Part shown: positions 34,923 through 42,730 of the stretch, piece by piece
Layout of the letters: every line of letters starts with the position of its first letter
Position numbering within the stretch: position 1 is the stretch's first letter
Assembly (NCBI GenBank): GCA_964642165.1
Contig: CAZXOC010000009.1
Coordinates: 1-55,186, forward strand
DNA length: 55,186 nucleotides
Source of the DNA: CAYRVX01 sp964642165
Lineage (GTDB): Bacteria > Planctomycetota > Phycisphaerae > SM23-33
Reading direction: 5' to 3'
The notes under the pieces: model-generated
The model's input: only the letters and a program-made list of their open reading frames with translations
Database searches by the model: none
Told to the model about the DNA's origin: nothing
Program-made: the position numbers and the translations under genes

Positions 34923-35371
34923 TGTTCCCCGTCCGCCAGTCCGACCGCGCCGGCGAGACCGTCGAGATGACGGCCATGGTGGACGTCGTCTTCATCCTGC
35001 TGAGCTTCTTCGTCCTCGCCACGCAGTTCCGCAGCCGCGAGGCGGACGTGGCGATGGGCTACGAGCAGGTCGCCCTGTCGCCGGGGGCAGCCGCCGAGGA
35101 CTTCCCCCGGACCGTCCCCGTCGTCCTGCGCAACACCGTGCGGGGCGTGGCGATCACCATCGGGCGGGCCGAGCTGCCCGTCAACGGCTACGACGCCATC
35201 CGGCGCAAGCTCACGGAGATCAACATCCCGGAGCTGCCCGTGACCGTGCTGGCCGATCCGTCCCTGAGCGTGGACCAGGTGGCCCGCGCCCTGGACGCCG
35301 TGCTGGCCAGCCCCATGAGGAAGGTCCGCGTCGCGCGGCTCGCCGCCGCAGAGGAGCAGGCGGCGAGGTGA
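34922..35371 (+). CDS. exbD: ExbD/TolR-family protein (second copy)
   Basis: This 149-residue protein has the conserved membrane helix with aspartate (MTAMVDVVFILLSFFVLATQ) and a periplasmic domain (VAITIGRAELPVNGYDAIRR, LPVTVLADPSLSVDQVARAL). It differs enough from the first copy that the two may form a heterodimer in one ExbB pore. The ATG at 34922 shares a base with the preceding stop; GTG at 34919 is possible. It is the last gene of the HEAT-TPR-ExbB-ExbD-ExbD unit. No TonB gene follows. Confidence 0.88.
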   Translation: MFPVRQSDRAGETVEMTAMVDVVFILLSFFVLATQFRSREADVAMGYEQVALSPGAAAEDFPRTVPVVLRNTVRGVAITIGRAELPVNGYDAIRRKLTEINIPELPVTVLADPSLSVDQVARALDAVLASPMRKVRVARLAAAEEQAAR

Positions 35372-35433
35372 CGCCCACGTGCGTCGACGTGCTGGAGGGG
35401 GTCGTCCGGGGGCTACCGGGGCGCTTCGGCCTG

Positions 35434-36558
35434 TCAGGCCCCCTGGCGGCCGGCGAGCAGGCCGCGGAGGTAGCCCCACGTCCAGGCGCGGGTGCCGTCG
35501 GGGCGGATCAGCCAGAACCCGCGGCAGTCGTCGTTCTTCCGGACCGGGCGGCGGCGCGGCTCGTTGCAGTAGAGCTGCCAGTAGATGACGTACGGGCAGC
35601 CCCAGTCCCGCGCGGTCCGGACGACGTTCCTCACGGTCGCGCGGACCTTCGCCGGCGCGAAGTCGTTCTCGGGCGCCCCGAACTCGCCGACGTAGACGTT
35701 ACGGGCGCCGAACGGCTCGCGGTCCGGCATGTGGGCGGCGATGAAGTCCAGCGCCTTGCGGAACGTGACGCCGTCGCCCTGGCTGTCCCACGCGGAGTAC
35801 GACACCAGGTCGAGCCTTGTGTGCGGCAGCACGCGGTCCACCACGCCGGGGCGCTTCTGCCGCATCGTCGCCGCGACCCGGTTCACCTCGGCGGCGTGGA
35901 AGACGCGCACGCCGCGCCGGGGCGCCTCCGCCCGCGCCTTGTCCACACCCGCCTGGCGGGCGCCGAGCCAGTCGATCATGCCGCGGATGGCGACGGGGGT
36001 CGGGTCGGCCTTGCGGTCGAAGCTGCCCCGGATCGCCCAGTCCCCCTCCCAGTGCTGGAGCACGAACGTCTTGCCCGTGCCGCGGTACGTCGTCAGCAGG
36101 TGCCTCGTCAGCTCGTGGAACTGCCGCGTCTCCTCGGCCTTCTGCTCGGGCGAGATGCCCTTGGTCCAGTAGTGCTCGGGGCGGCCCATCGAGTAGACCG
36201 TCAGCACGTACGTCGTGAACGGCTTGCGGAACACGGCGCGGTAGGGGGCCGTCGCCGCCAGCTCCGTCGGCGTGCGGACGGCGGGCCACGTGCCCGAGAA
36301 CGGGTAGCTTCGCCGCGGCTTGTGCAGGTACAGCTTGATGACCCTCGAGCCGAGGGCGAGGACCTTCTCGGCGCCTTCGTTGAGGAAGTCGCCGTCGGTG
36401 AGGTGGTACGACCCCGCGACGTGCGTCACGCCCAGGACGTCCGGAAGCCCCCGCGCGGGCGCGGTCGCCGGCCGGGCGGCGGGCGCGGCGATCCCGTCGG
36501 GCGCCCCGGCCGCGGTCAACACAGCCAACGCCACCAGCAGGCACGTCGCTCGTCTCAC
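35434..36558 (-). CDS. exported glycoside-hydrolase-like (TIM-barrel) protein
   Basis: This 374-residue protein has a signal peptide (TCLLVALAVLTAAGAPDGIA). Strands typical of a clan GH-A barrel follow: FVLQHWEGDWAI near residue 165 (possible acid/base Glu), LDLVSYSAWDSQ, and NVYVGEFGAPEN near residue 290 (possible nucleophile Glu). The assignment rests on these motif positions, and no named GH family is certain. A TATACT box at 36617-36612 on the minus strand, with TCGACG 18 bp upstream, may be its promoter. It diverges from the sulfatase gene, so it may join in polysaccharide breakdown. Confidence 0.62.
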   Translation of the reverse strand: MRRATCLLVALAVLTAAGAPDGIAAPAARPATAPARGLPDVLGVTHVAGSYHLTDGDFLNEGAEKVLALGSRVIKLYLHKPRRSYPFSGTWPAVRTPTELAATAPYRAVFRKPFTTYVLTVYSMGRPEHYWTKGISPEQKAEETRQFHELTRHLLTTYRGTGKTFVLQHWEGDWAIRGSFDRKADPTPVAIRGMIDWLGARQAGVDKARAEAPRRGVRVFHAAEVNRVAATMRQKRPGVVDRVLPHTRLDLVSYSAWDSQGDGVTFRKALDFIAAHMPDREPFGARNVYVGEFGAPENDFAPAKVRATVRNVVRTARDWGCPYVIYWQLYCNEPRRRPVRKNDDCRGFWLIRPDGTRAWTWGYLRGLLAGRQGA

Positions 36559-36765
36559 GGCGAGGCTCCCTCTCGGCGGGCAGCGGACCCGCGTGTCGAA
36601 CGGTCGGGCCCAGTATAGCCCGTCCGGCGCCGGCCCGTCGAGCCGGACCCGGCGCGGGAAAACGGCGGACGCGAGCCGGCCCCCCTGGTATCATCCACGT
36701 CGCGGATTCGAGGGCCGGGCGCTTCGGCGGCCGGTCCGTCGCACACCTTCATGGAGACGGAACCG

Positions 36766-38199
36766 ATGAAACACCCGCGCCCCACTCGCCGTCAGTTCCT
36801 CCGGGCCGCCGGCCTCGGCGCCGCGGCCCTCGCCGCCCCGCGCAGGCTGCTCGGTGCAGCGCCGAAGGCCGGCAGGCCCAACCTCGTCTTCATCATGGTC
36901 GACGACATGGGCTACTACGACCTCGGCTGCTACGGCAGCAAGACGATCCGGACGCCGCGGATCGACCGCATGGCCGCCGAGGGCATGCGCTTCACCGACT
37001 GCTACTCGGGCGCGACCGTCTGCGCCCCGGCCCGAAGCACGCTCATGACCGGCTATCACATGGGCCACACCTCCGTCCGCGGCAACAGCGGCGGCATCCC
37101 ACTGGTCGACGAGGACGTCACCGTCGCCGAGGTCCTCAAGAAGGCCGGCTACGTCTGCGGCGGCTTCGGCAAGTGGGGCCTGGGGGAGGTCGGCACGGCC
37201 GGCGTGCCGGAGAAGCAGGGCTTCGACGTCTTCTTCGGCTACTACCACCAGGTCCACGCCCACTCCTACTACACGCCCTACCTGTGGCGCAACGGCCGAC
37301 GCGTGCCCCTGCCCGGCAACGAGGGCTCCCGCCGCACGCAGTACTCGCACAACGTCATCGCCGCCGAGAACCTGAAGTTCATCCGCGAGCACAAGGACCG
37401 CCCGTTCTTCTGCTACTGCCCCTGGACGCCGCCGCACGCCAAGTACGAGTTCCCCGCCGACGACCCCATCTGGGCGATGTACAAGGACAAGCCCTGGGAC
37501 AACAGCGCGAAGGTCGCCGCGGCGATGGACAGCCTCGTCGACCGCAACGTCGGGCAGATCCTCGACCTGCTCAAGGAGCTGGGCCTCGACGAGAAGACCA
37601 TCGTCTTCTTCTGCTCCGACAACGGGGCCGCCAAGCGCTTCGACGGCGTGCACGACTCCTGCGGGCGGATGAAGGGCTTCAAGCGGTCCATGCAGGAGGG
37701 CGGCATCCGCACGCCGATGGTCGTCCGCTTCCCCGGGCGCATTCGCGCCGGGGCGGTCAGCGACCTGCCGTGGTACTTCCCCGACGTGATGCCCACGCTG
37801 GCCGAGCTGGCCGGGGCGTCCGCGCACGTGCCGAAGGGCATCGACGGCATCAGCGTCGTGCCCACGCTGCTCGGCGAGGCCGCCGCCGGGCGGAAGCAGC
37901 CGCGCCACGAGTACCTCTTCTGGGCGCACGGCGGCACCCGCGCCGCCCGCATGGGCAAGTGGAAGGCCATCCTGGGCGGGGGCCGGCGGCGGAGGGGCAA
38001 GAAGGGCGAGAAGGCCCCCCCCGCCGCCAAGGGCAAGCTGCGGCTCTACGACCTCAGCCAGGACCTCTCGGAGTCGAACGACCTGGCGGAGAAGCACCCC
38101 GACGTCGCCGCGAGAATGAGGGCGATCCTCGAGAAGGCCTGGGCCGAGCCGCGCCCCCAGAAGGAGCCGCCTCGCGCCAAGGGCAAGCGCCACCGCTGA
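36766..38199 (+). CDS. Tat-exported FGly sulfatase (arylsulfatase family S1)
   Basis: This 477-residue enzyme hydrolyses sulfate esters, probably on polysaccharides. It begins with a Tat signal (TRRQFLRAAGLGAAALAAPR). The metal-site segment NLVFIMVDDMGYYDLGCYGS follows, then the formylglycine signature C86-A-P-A-R90 (TVCAPARSTLMTG). The second half has IVFFCSDNGA with the conserved Asp-Asn and the lysine of RMKGFKRSMQEGGIRTPMVV. The ATG at 36766 follows GGAG by 9 nt. A TATCAT box (36689-36694) lies 72 bp upstream. The activating FGE enzyme is not in the window. Confidence 0.95.
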   Translation: MKHPRPTRRQFLRAAGLGAAALAAPRRLLGAAPKAGRPNLVFIMVDDMGYYDLGCYGSKTIRTPRIDRMAAEGMRFTDCYSGATVCAPARSTLMTGYHMGHTSVRGNSGGIPLVDEDVTVAEVLKKAGYVCGGFGKWGLGEVGTAGVPEKQGFDVFFGYYHQVHAHSYYTPYLWRNGRRVPLPGNEGSRRTQYSHNVIAAENLKFIREHKDRPFFCYCPWTPPHAKYEFPADDPIWAMYKDKPWDNSAKVAAAMDSLVDRNVGQILDLLKELGLDEKTIVFFCSDNGAAKRFDGVHDSCGRMKGFKRSMQEGGIRTPMVVRFPGRIRAGAVSDLPWYFPDVMPTLAELAGASAHVPKGIDGISVVPTLLGEAAAGRKQPRHEYLFWAHGGTRAARMGKWKAILGGGRRRRGKKGEKAPPAAKGKLRLYDLSQDLSESNDLAEKHPDVAARMRAILEKAWAEPRPQKEPPRAKGKRHR

Positions 38200-38666
38200 G
38201 GTCGCGCGCCCCGCCCGACCCGCGGGCCCCTTCCGGCCCGGCGCACGGCGGCGGAGGGCAGGCGCCCCTTTCCCCCGTCCGCCAGGGGATTTGTGGGAAA
38301 CGTTGATTGTGTCGACTTTTGTCCAGATTGACACATTCATATATTTCTTGTAAAGGCTTGGGAGGAAGACGGTTAAATCTACTATATTATGATCGTGATT
38401 CCATAGGTTCGGACAATCAGGCGTCCATAAGTCCTATTGCTGTAATAGAGATTCTTTCTCCGCCCTCAGGGCCGCGTGTCGGCGAGGAGGCAGGCCCGGG
38501 CGGCCTTGCGAGGGGGGGGTCGCAAGGCAGGCGCCGAGGCCGGCCGCAGGCCCGACAGAGGCCTGCTCGGGGCGGCCGAACGAGCCGGAACAATCTCCCG
38601 GGGTTGCCCAAGTCCCTTCGCAGACGGGTGTAAGGGCGATCGGCGGTTTTTCTACTACATTTCGGC
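38200..38666. other. AT-rich patch and hairpin-rich intergenic DNA upstream of a strong promoter
   Basis: The window's composition changes sharply here: 38300-38460 is AT-rich and includes a TGTGTC-N16-GACACA dyad (38308-38335) and a TATATTAT segment near 38388. After it come two perfect hairpins: a 9-bp stem GCCTTGCGA/TCGCAAGGC around eight G (38503-38528), and a 7-bp stem GCAGGCC/GGCCTGC with loop CGACAGA (38546-38566). A T5 run follows at 38647. No coding frame is convincing. It may hold a separate RNA or regulatory region. Confidence 0.4.
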
Positions 38667-38694
38667 TTGACGGCCGATATCTATACCATATATT
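38667..38694 (+). promoter_or_regulatory. near-consensus sigma70-type promoter
   Basis: TTGACG (38667-38672), a 16-bp spacer and TATATT (38689-38694) form one of the best promoters in the window. Transcription should begin near 38701, more than 500 nt before the nrdD start codon, so it makes a long leader or a separate RNA. Confidence 0.7.
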
Positions 38695-38700
38695 GGGCAT

Positions 38701-39188
38701 CTGCCGTTGGCGATGCCGCAAGGGAGCCGCAGCAGGCCGCCCCGGCGAGCTGCCGGGGCCGACTGGCCGCGGCGATTGGGAACGAAAGCCGCCACCGGGC
38801 CTGTCCACCGAGGTGCCAACGCTGGGAATCGCACCTCTCGCCCGCGAGGAAGTGCTGCCCCGAGCGATCGGGACGGCAAGCGGCGGCCGGTAGGAACGCG
38901 AGCGACCGGAGGAAGCTCGAAGCGCCCATCGGTTCGGAAACGTGCCAACGGCTCAGGCGTTGGTGCCGGCGGCGGCGCGGCGTTCGGCCGGGCTTTCGCG
39001 GACAGGGACGGCCGAAGCGCAGGGGCGGGCGGTGCAAGTCTCGCCCGTGGCGGTGTGTTCACCTCCTGGCTTCGGCCCCGGCAGAGCGGCCGATGCGCAC
39101 GGGTCGGCACCATCTCTCGGTCGTATGTGTGGGACCTGTTGACGTGCGGGCAAGTCACGGAACGGATGCCGTGCTTGCCCCGTTTTGC
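38701..39188 (+). ncRNA. candidate structured non-coding RNA or long nrdDG leader
   Basis: Between the promoter and nrdD lie about 490 nt without a credible ORF but with many perfect hairpins: GCCCCGGC/GCCGGGGC (38739-38759), GAGGTGC/GCACCTC (38810-38837), CCCGA-GCGA-TCGGG with a GNRA tetraloop (38859-38872), CGAGC/GCTCG (38899-38919), and CCAACG/CGTTGG (38945-38963). It ends in a long hairpin followed by CGTTTT. I looked for RNase P, tmRNA, SRP and cobalamin-riboswitch core motifs and saw none. It may be an independent RNA or a regulatory leader for nrdDG. Confidence 0.4.
39148..39186 (+). terminator. terminator- or attenuator-like hairpin before nrdD
   Basis: The stem GGGCAAG/CTTGCCC (39148-39154, 39174-39180) stacks through a one-base bulge on CACGG/CCGTG, loop AACGGATG, and is followed by CGTTTTG. 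It sits 31 bp before the nrdD start and could end the upstream RNA or attenuate read-through into nrdDG. Confidence 0.5.
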
Positions 39189-39217
39189 TCGGCGGTCATC
39201 CGAAGGGAGTCGGAGCG

Positions 39218-41311
39218 ATGGTCGAACGGATTCGGAAGCGCGACGGGCGGGTCGTGCCGTTCCAGCCGGAGAAGATCACCGACGCGATCTTCCGGGCGGC
39301 CACCGCATGCGGGGGAGACGACTACGGGCGCGCCGAGCAGCTCTGCCGCGAGGTCCTCGCCGTCGCGGCGGGCCGGGTCGGCGAGGGCGTCCCCGAGGTC
39401 GAGCAGATCCAGGACATCATCGAGAAGGTCCTGATCGAGAACGGCCACGCCCGCACGGCCAAGGCGTTCATCCTCTACCGCGAGAAGCGCTCCAGCGCCC
39501 GGCGGCTCAACGCCCTGGTGGGCGCGACGATCCGGATGTTCTCGGACTACCTCGACGGGCGGGACTGGCAGACGAAGGAGAACGCCAACCAGCAGAAGTC
39601 CATCAACGGGCTGAACAACTACGTTCGCGAGTTCTTCACGAAGCACTACTGGCTGCACGAGGTCTACCCGGAGGAGGTCCGGCGCTGCCACGAGTCGGGG
39701 GACGCCCACATCCACGACCTGGGGTTCCTGGGCCCGTACTGCGCCGGCTGGGACCTGCGCCAGCTCCTTCTGCAGGGCTTCGGCGGCGTGCCGGGCAAGG
39801 TGGAGTCCAAGCCCGCGCGGCACCTGCGCAGCTTCCTGGGTCAGGTCGTCAACTCGACGTTCACGACGCAGGGCGAGACGGCCGGGGCGCAGGCCTGGAG
39901 CAGCTTCGACACCTACTGCGCCCCGTTCATCCGGCACGACCGCATGACCTACCCGCAGGTCAAGCAGTGCCTCCAGGAGTTCATCTTCAACATCAACGTG
40001 CCGACGCGGGTGGGCTTCCAGTGCCCGTTCTCGAACCTGACGTTCGACCTGACGGTGCCGTCGGGCCTGCGGGACCAGGCGGTCGTGCTCGGCGGCGAGG
40101 TCGTCGAGGGGAGCCGCTACGGCGACTACCAGGAGGAGATGGACCTGTTCAACCGCGCGTTCTGCGACGCCATGATGGACGGCTACGCCAAGGGGCGCGT
40201 CTTCACGTTCCCCATCCCGACGATCAACATCACGCGCGACTTCGACTGGGACTCGCCGGCGGTCAACGCCTTCATGGGCATCACGGCGAAGTACGGCATC
40301 CCCTACTTCGCGAACTTCGTCAACTCGGACCTCTCGCCGGAGGACGCCGTCTCGATGTGCTGCCGCCTGCGCCTGGACACCACCGAGCTGCGCAAGAGAG
40401 GCGGCGGGCTGTTCGGCAGCAACCCGCTGACCGGCTCGATCGGCGTCGTGACGATCAACCTGCCGCGAATCGGCTACAAGTCGCGTTCGGCCGAGGAGTT
40501 CAAGCAGCGGCTGGGCGAGATCGTCCGCATCGCCCGCACGTCCCTGGAGATCAAGCGCAAGGTCGTCGAGCAGCAGACCGACGCGGGGCTGTACCCCTAC
40601 TCGGCGAACTACCTCCGCCCCATCAAGCAGCGGACGGGCCAATACTGGTACAACCACTTCGCCACGATCGGGCTGGTGGGCATGAACGAGGCGCTGCGGA
40701 ACTTCATGGGCGCCAGCGTAGCCGACGAGAACGGCCGGCAGTTCGCCCTGGAGATCATGCACTTCCTGCGCGACCGGCTGCGGGAGGCGCAGGGGGAGAC
40801 GGGGCACGTCTACAACCTGGAGGCCACCCCCGCCGAGGGCGCCGCCCATCGCCTGGCGAGGCTGGACCGCCAGCGGTACCCGGACATCATCACGGCCGGG
40901 GAGAGCGCGCCGTACTACACGAACTCGACGCAGCTTCCCGTGGGGCAGACGGACGACATCTTCGAGGCCCTCGCGCTTCAGGACGACCTCCAGTCGCTGT
41001 ACACCGGCGGGACGGTGCTGCACCTGTACCTGGGGGAGTCGATCGAGGATCCGCAGCTCTGCAAGCTGCTGCTGCGGCGGGCGTTCGCGCGGCACCGGCT
41101 GCCGTACCTGTCGATCACGCCGACGTTCAGCATCTGCCACGAGCACGGCTACCTCCGCGGCGAGCAGTTCCGCTGCCCGTCCTGCGGGCGCGAGACGGAG
41201 GTCTGGTCGCGCGTCACGGGCTACCTCCGCCCCGTGCAGAACTACAACGAGGGCAAGCAGGCCGAGTACTTCGAACGCCGCAAGTTCCGCGTGCCGGAGG
41301 CGGTGGCATGA
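39218..41311 (+). CDS. nrdD: anaerobic (class III) ribonucleoside-triphosphate reductase
   Basis: This 697-residue glycyl-radical enzyme makes deoxynucleotides without oxygen. It opens with an ATP-cone (RIRKRDGRVVPFQPEKITDA). The barrel contains NNYVREFFTKHYWLHEVY, HIHDLGFLGPYCAGWDL and RVGFQCPFSNLTFDL. Near the C-terminus it has a zinc site (SICHEHG and CPSCG, with His in place of one usual Cys) and the glycyl-radical loop RVTGYLRPV with G668. The ATG at 39218 has GGGAG 10 nt upstream. The activase gene overlaps the stop by 4 bp. NrdR, encoded in the window, is a likely regulator. Confidence 0.95.
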   Translation: MVERIRKRDGRVVPFQPEKITDAIFRAATACGGDDYGRAEQLCREVLAVAAGRVGEGVPEVEQIQDIIEKVLIENGHARTAKAFILYREKRSSARRLNALVGATIRMFSDYLDGRDWQTKENANQQKSINGLNNYVREFFTKHYWLHEVYPEEVRRCHESGDAHIHDLGFLGPYCAGWDLRQLLLQGFGGVPGKVESKPARHLRSFLGQVVNSTFTTQGETAGAQAWSSFDTYCAPFIRHDRMTYPQVKQCLQEFIFNINVPTRVGFQCPFSNLTFDLTVPSGLRDQAVVLGGEVVEGSRYGDYQEEMDLFNRAFCDAMMDGYAKGRVFTFPIPTINITRDFDWDSPAVNAFMGITAKYGIPYFANFVNSDLSPEDAVSMCCRLRLDTTELRKRGGGLFGSNPLTGSIGVVTINLPRIGYKSRSAEEFKQRLGEIVRIARTSLEIKRKVVEQQTDAGLYPYSANYLRPIKQRTGQYWYNHFATIGLVGMNEALRNFMGASVADENGRQFALEIMHFLRDRLREAQGETGHVYNLEATPAEGAAHRLARLDRQRYPDIITAGESAPYYTNSTQLPVGQTDDIFEALALQDDLQSLYTGGTVLHLYLGESIEDPQLCKLLLRRAFARHRLPYLSITPTFSICHEHGYLRGEQFRCPSCGRETEVWSRVTGYLRPVQNYNEGKQAEYFERRKFRVPEAVA

Positions 41312-42096
41312 GGATCGCGGGGCTCCAGAAGTGCAGCTTCGTGGACTACCCCGGCAAGCTGGCGGCCGCCGTCTTCACGCCCGGGTGCAACCTCGACTGC
41401 TTCTACTGCCACAACCGCCGCCTGCTGGCCGGCGCGGCCCGCGAGCGGATCGACCCGGACGACGTCCTGGCGTTCCTGGCCGAGCGACAGGGGCTGCTGG
41501 ACGGACTGGTCGTCAGCGGAGGCGAGCCCACGCTCCAGCGCGGTCTGGCGGACTTCCTCCGGCGCGTGCGAGAGCTGTCGGGCTATGCCGTCAAGCTGGA
41601 CACCAACGGCACGAACCCGGCGCGGCTGCGGCGGCTGGTCGACGCCGGGCTGGTGGACTTCGTGGCCATGGACGTCAAGGCCCCGCTGGACGGCTATGAG
41701 GCCATCTGCGGCCGGGCCGTGGACACCCGCGCGATCGAGGCAAGCATCGACCTGCTGCTGGGCGGGCGGGTCGAGTACGAGTTCCGCACGACGCTGGCGC
41801 CGCCGCTGACGGCGGGGGACGTCATGCAGATCGCCGTGCGGATTCGCGGGGCGCGACGCTACGCCGTCCAGCAGTATCGCCGCCCGCAGGCACCCCGGGC
41901 GGCGCCGGCGCTGCCCGACCCCCTGCCGGACGCGTACGTCTGGGCCTGCGCCGAGGCGGCCCGTCCGTTCGTCCAGCAGTGCACGGTGCGCGGCCTGAAG
42001 CCCGTCGCCGCGCGGACGAGCGTCGCCGCGGGGCCGGTCGCGGCCGAAGCCCGTTCGCTCCCGCCCGCCGCAGCCCAGAGCCCGGCCATCGCGTAG
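41308..42096 (+). CDS. nrdG: anaerobic ribonucleotide reductase activating protein (radical SAM)
   Basis: This 262-residue radical-SAM enzyme should install the glycyl radical on NrdD. It begins AGLQKCSFVDYPGKLAAAVF and has the cluster motif CNLDCFYCHN, then LDGLVVSGGEPTLQ and VKLDTNGTNPARL, as in the long NrdG/PflA-like form. The last 60 residues are Ala/Pro-rich and poorly conserved. The ATG overlaps the nrdD stop (ATGA), so the two are translationally coupled. Confidence 0.93.
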   Translation: MRIAGLQKCSFVDYPGKLAAAVFTPGCNLDCFYCHNRRLLAGAARERIDPDDVLAFLAERQGLLDGLVVSGGEPTLQRGLADFLRRVRELSGYAVKLDTNGTNPARLRRLVDAGLVDFVAMDVKAPLDGYEAICGRAVDTRAIEASIDLLLGGRVEYEFRTTLAPPLTAGDVMQIAVRIRGARRYAVQQYRRPQAPRAAPALPDPLPDAYVWACAEAARPFVQQCTVRGLKPVAARTSVAAGPVAAEARSLPPAAAQSPAIA

Positions 42097-42280
42097 GGGG
42101 TCCGAGCCGGGCGCACGTCTTCGAGGCGGGGGCTCCGCAAGAGCGGGGCGATTTATTAGACACTTGTCTATTTTCTTTTCTTGACACATCGCAGACCGGG
42201 GTCTATATTATAGGTACGTGCGTTGGCGGGCGCAGCGGGGCGTCCGTGCGGCGCATCAGGATTCAAATCCGAGGGCTACC
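42097..42280 (+). promoter_or_regulatory. blaI promoter with paired AGAC-N4-GTCT operators
   Basis: The 42181-42209 segment has TTGACA, a 17-bp spacer and TATATT. A perfect dyad TAGACA-ct-TGTCTA (42157-42170) lies just upstream, and a second AGAC-CGGG-GTCT dyad (42193-42204) fills the spacer, 35 bp centre to centre. Placement over the promoter fits autorepression by the BlaI-type protein encoded next. Before the dyad, a small CTCCGC-AAGA-GCGGGG hairpin may end nrdDG. Confidence 0.72.
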
Positions 42281-42730
42281 TTGAACGCGCAGCGCACCGA
42301 TTCGAGAGCGAGGCAATCGAGCAACAACCACCTGCCCGACGCGGAGCTGGAGGTCGTCGCCTGTTTGTGGCAGCGAGGCAAGTCGACCGCACGCCGGATC
42401 CGCGAGGCCATGGCGGACTACCGCCCCATGACCCACGGCTCGATGGTCACCCTCCTGAAGCGCCTGGAGGCCAAGGGATGGGTCGACCGGGAGAAGGGCC
42501 CCGTCGGCAAGGCCTTCATCTACCGCGCCACGCGGCGCCCCGGGCCGACCCAGCGGCGGATCCTCCGCGATCTCGTCCTGCGCGTCTTCGGAGGCAACGG
42601 CGTCAAGCTCATCTCGACCCTGCTGGATACCGAGCCGCCGACCGAGCGGGAGCTCGACCGGCTCCAACACCTGTTTGAGGAACTGCGCGAGAAGCGCCAA
42701 GGGGTTGGAAAGGACGAAAGCTCGCAATGA
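42281..42730 (+). CDS. blaI: BlaI/MecI-family transcriptional repressor
   Basis: This 149-residue winged-helix repressor has the BlaI core: LPDAELEVVACLWQRGKSTA, MTHGSMVTLLKRLEAKGWVD and the linker to the C-terminal dimerisation helices. Such repressors are inactivated when a membrane M56 protease senses a signal. I place the start at a TTG (42281) because GAGGG lies 6 nt upstream; a GTG at 42218 would fall at the predicted transcription start. The M56 gene overlaps its stop by 4 bp. The paired dyads upstream are its probable operators. No beta-lactamase gene is nearby, so the signal may not be a beta-lactam. Confidence 0.9.
   Translation: MNAQRTDSRARQSSNNHLPDAELEVVACLWQRGKSTARRIREAMADYRPMTHGSMVTLLKRLEAKGWVDREKGPVGKAFIYRATRRPGPTQRRILRDLVLRVFGGNGVKLISTLLDTEPPTERELDRLQHLFEELREKRQGVGKDESSQ

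Noticed and set aside
38380..38700. Tandem NrdR boxes upstream of nrdD
   Set aside because: AT-rich pieces such as ACTATATTAT and CCATATATTGG recall half of the box, but not as a properly spaced pair.
38701..39188. RNase P RNA, tmRNA, SRP RNA or cobalamin riboswitch
   Set aside because: I could not find the conserved cores (for example GAGGAAAGTCC or ACAGAA for RNase P) on either strand; only partial chance resemblances such as GAGGAAGTGC.
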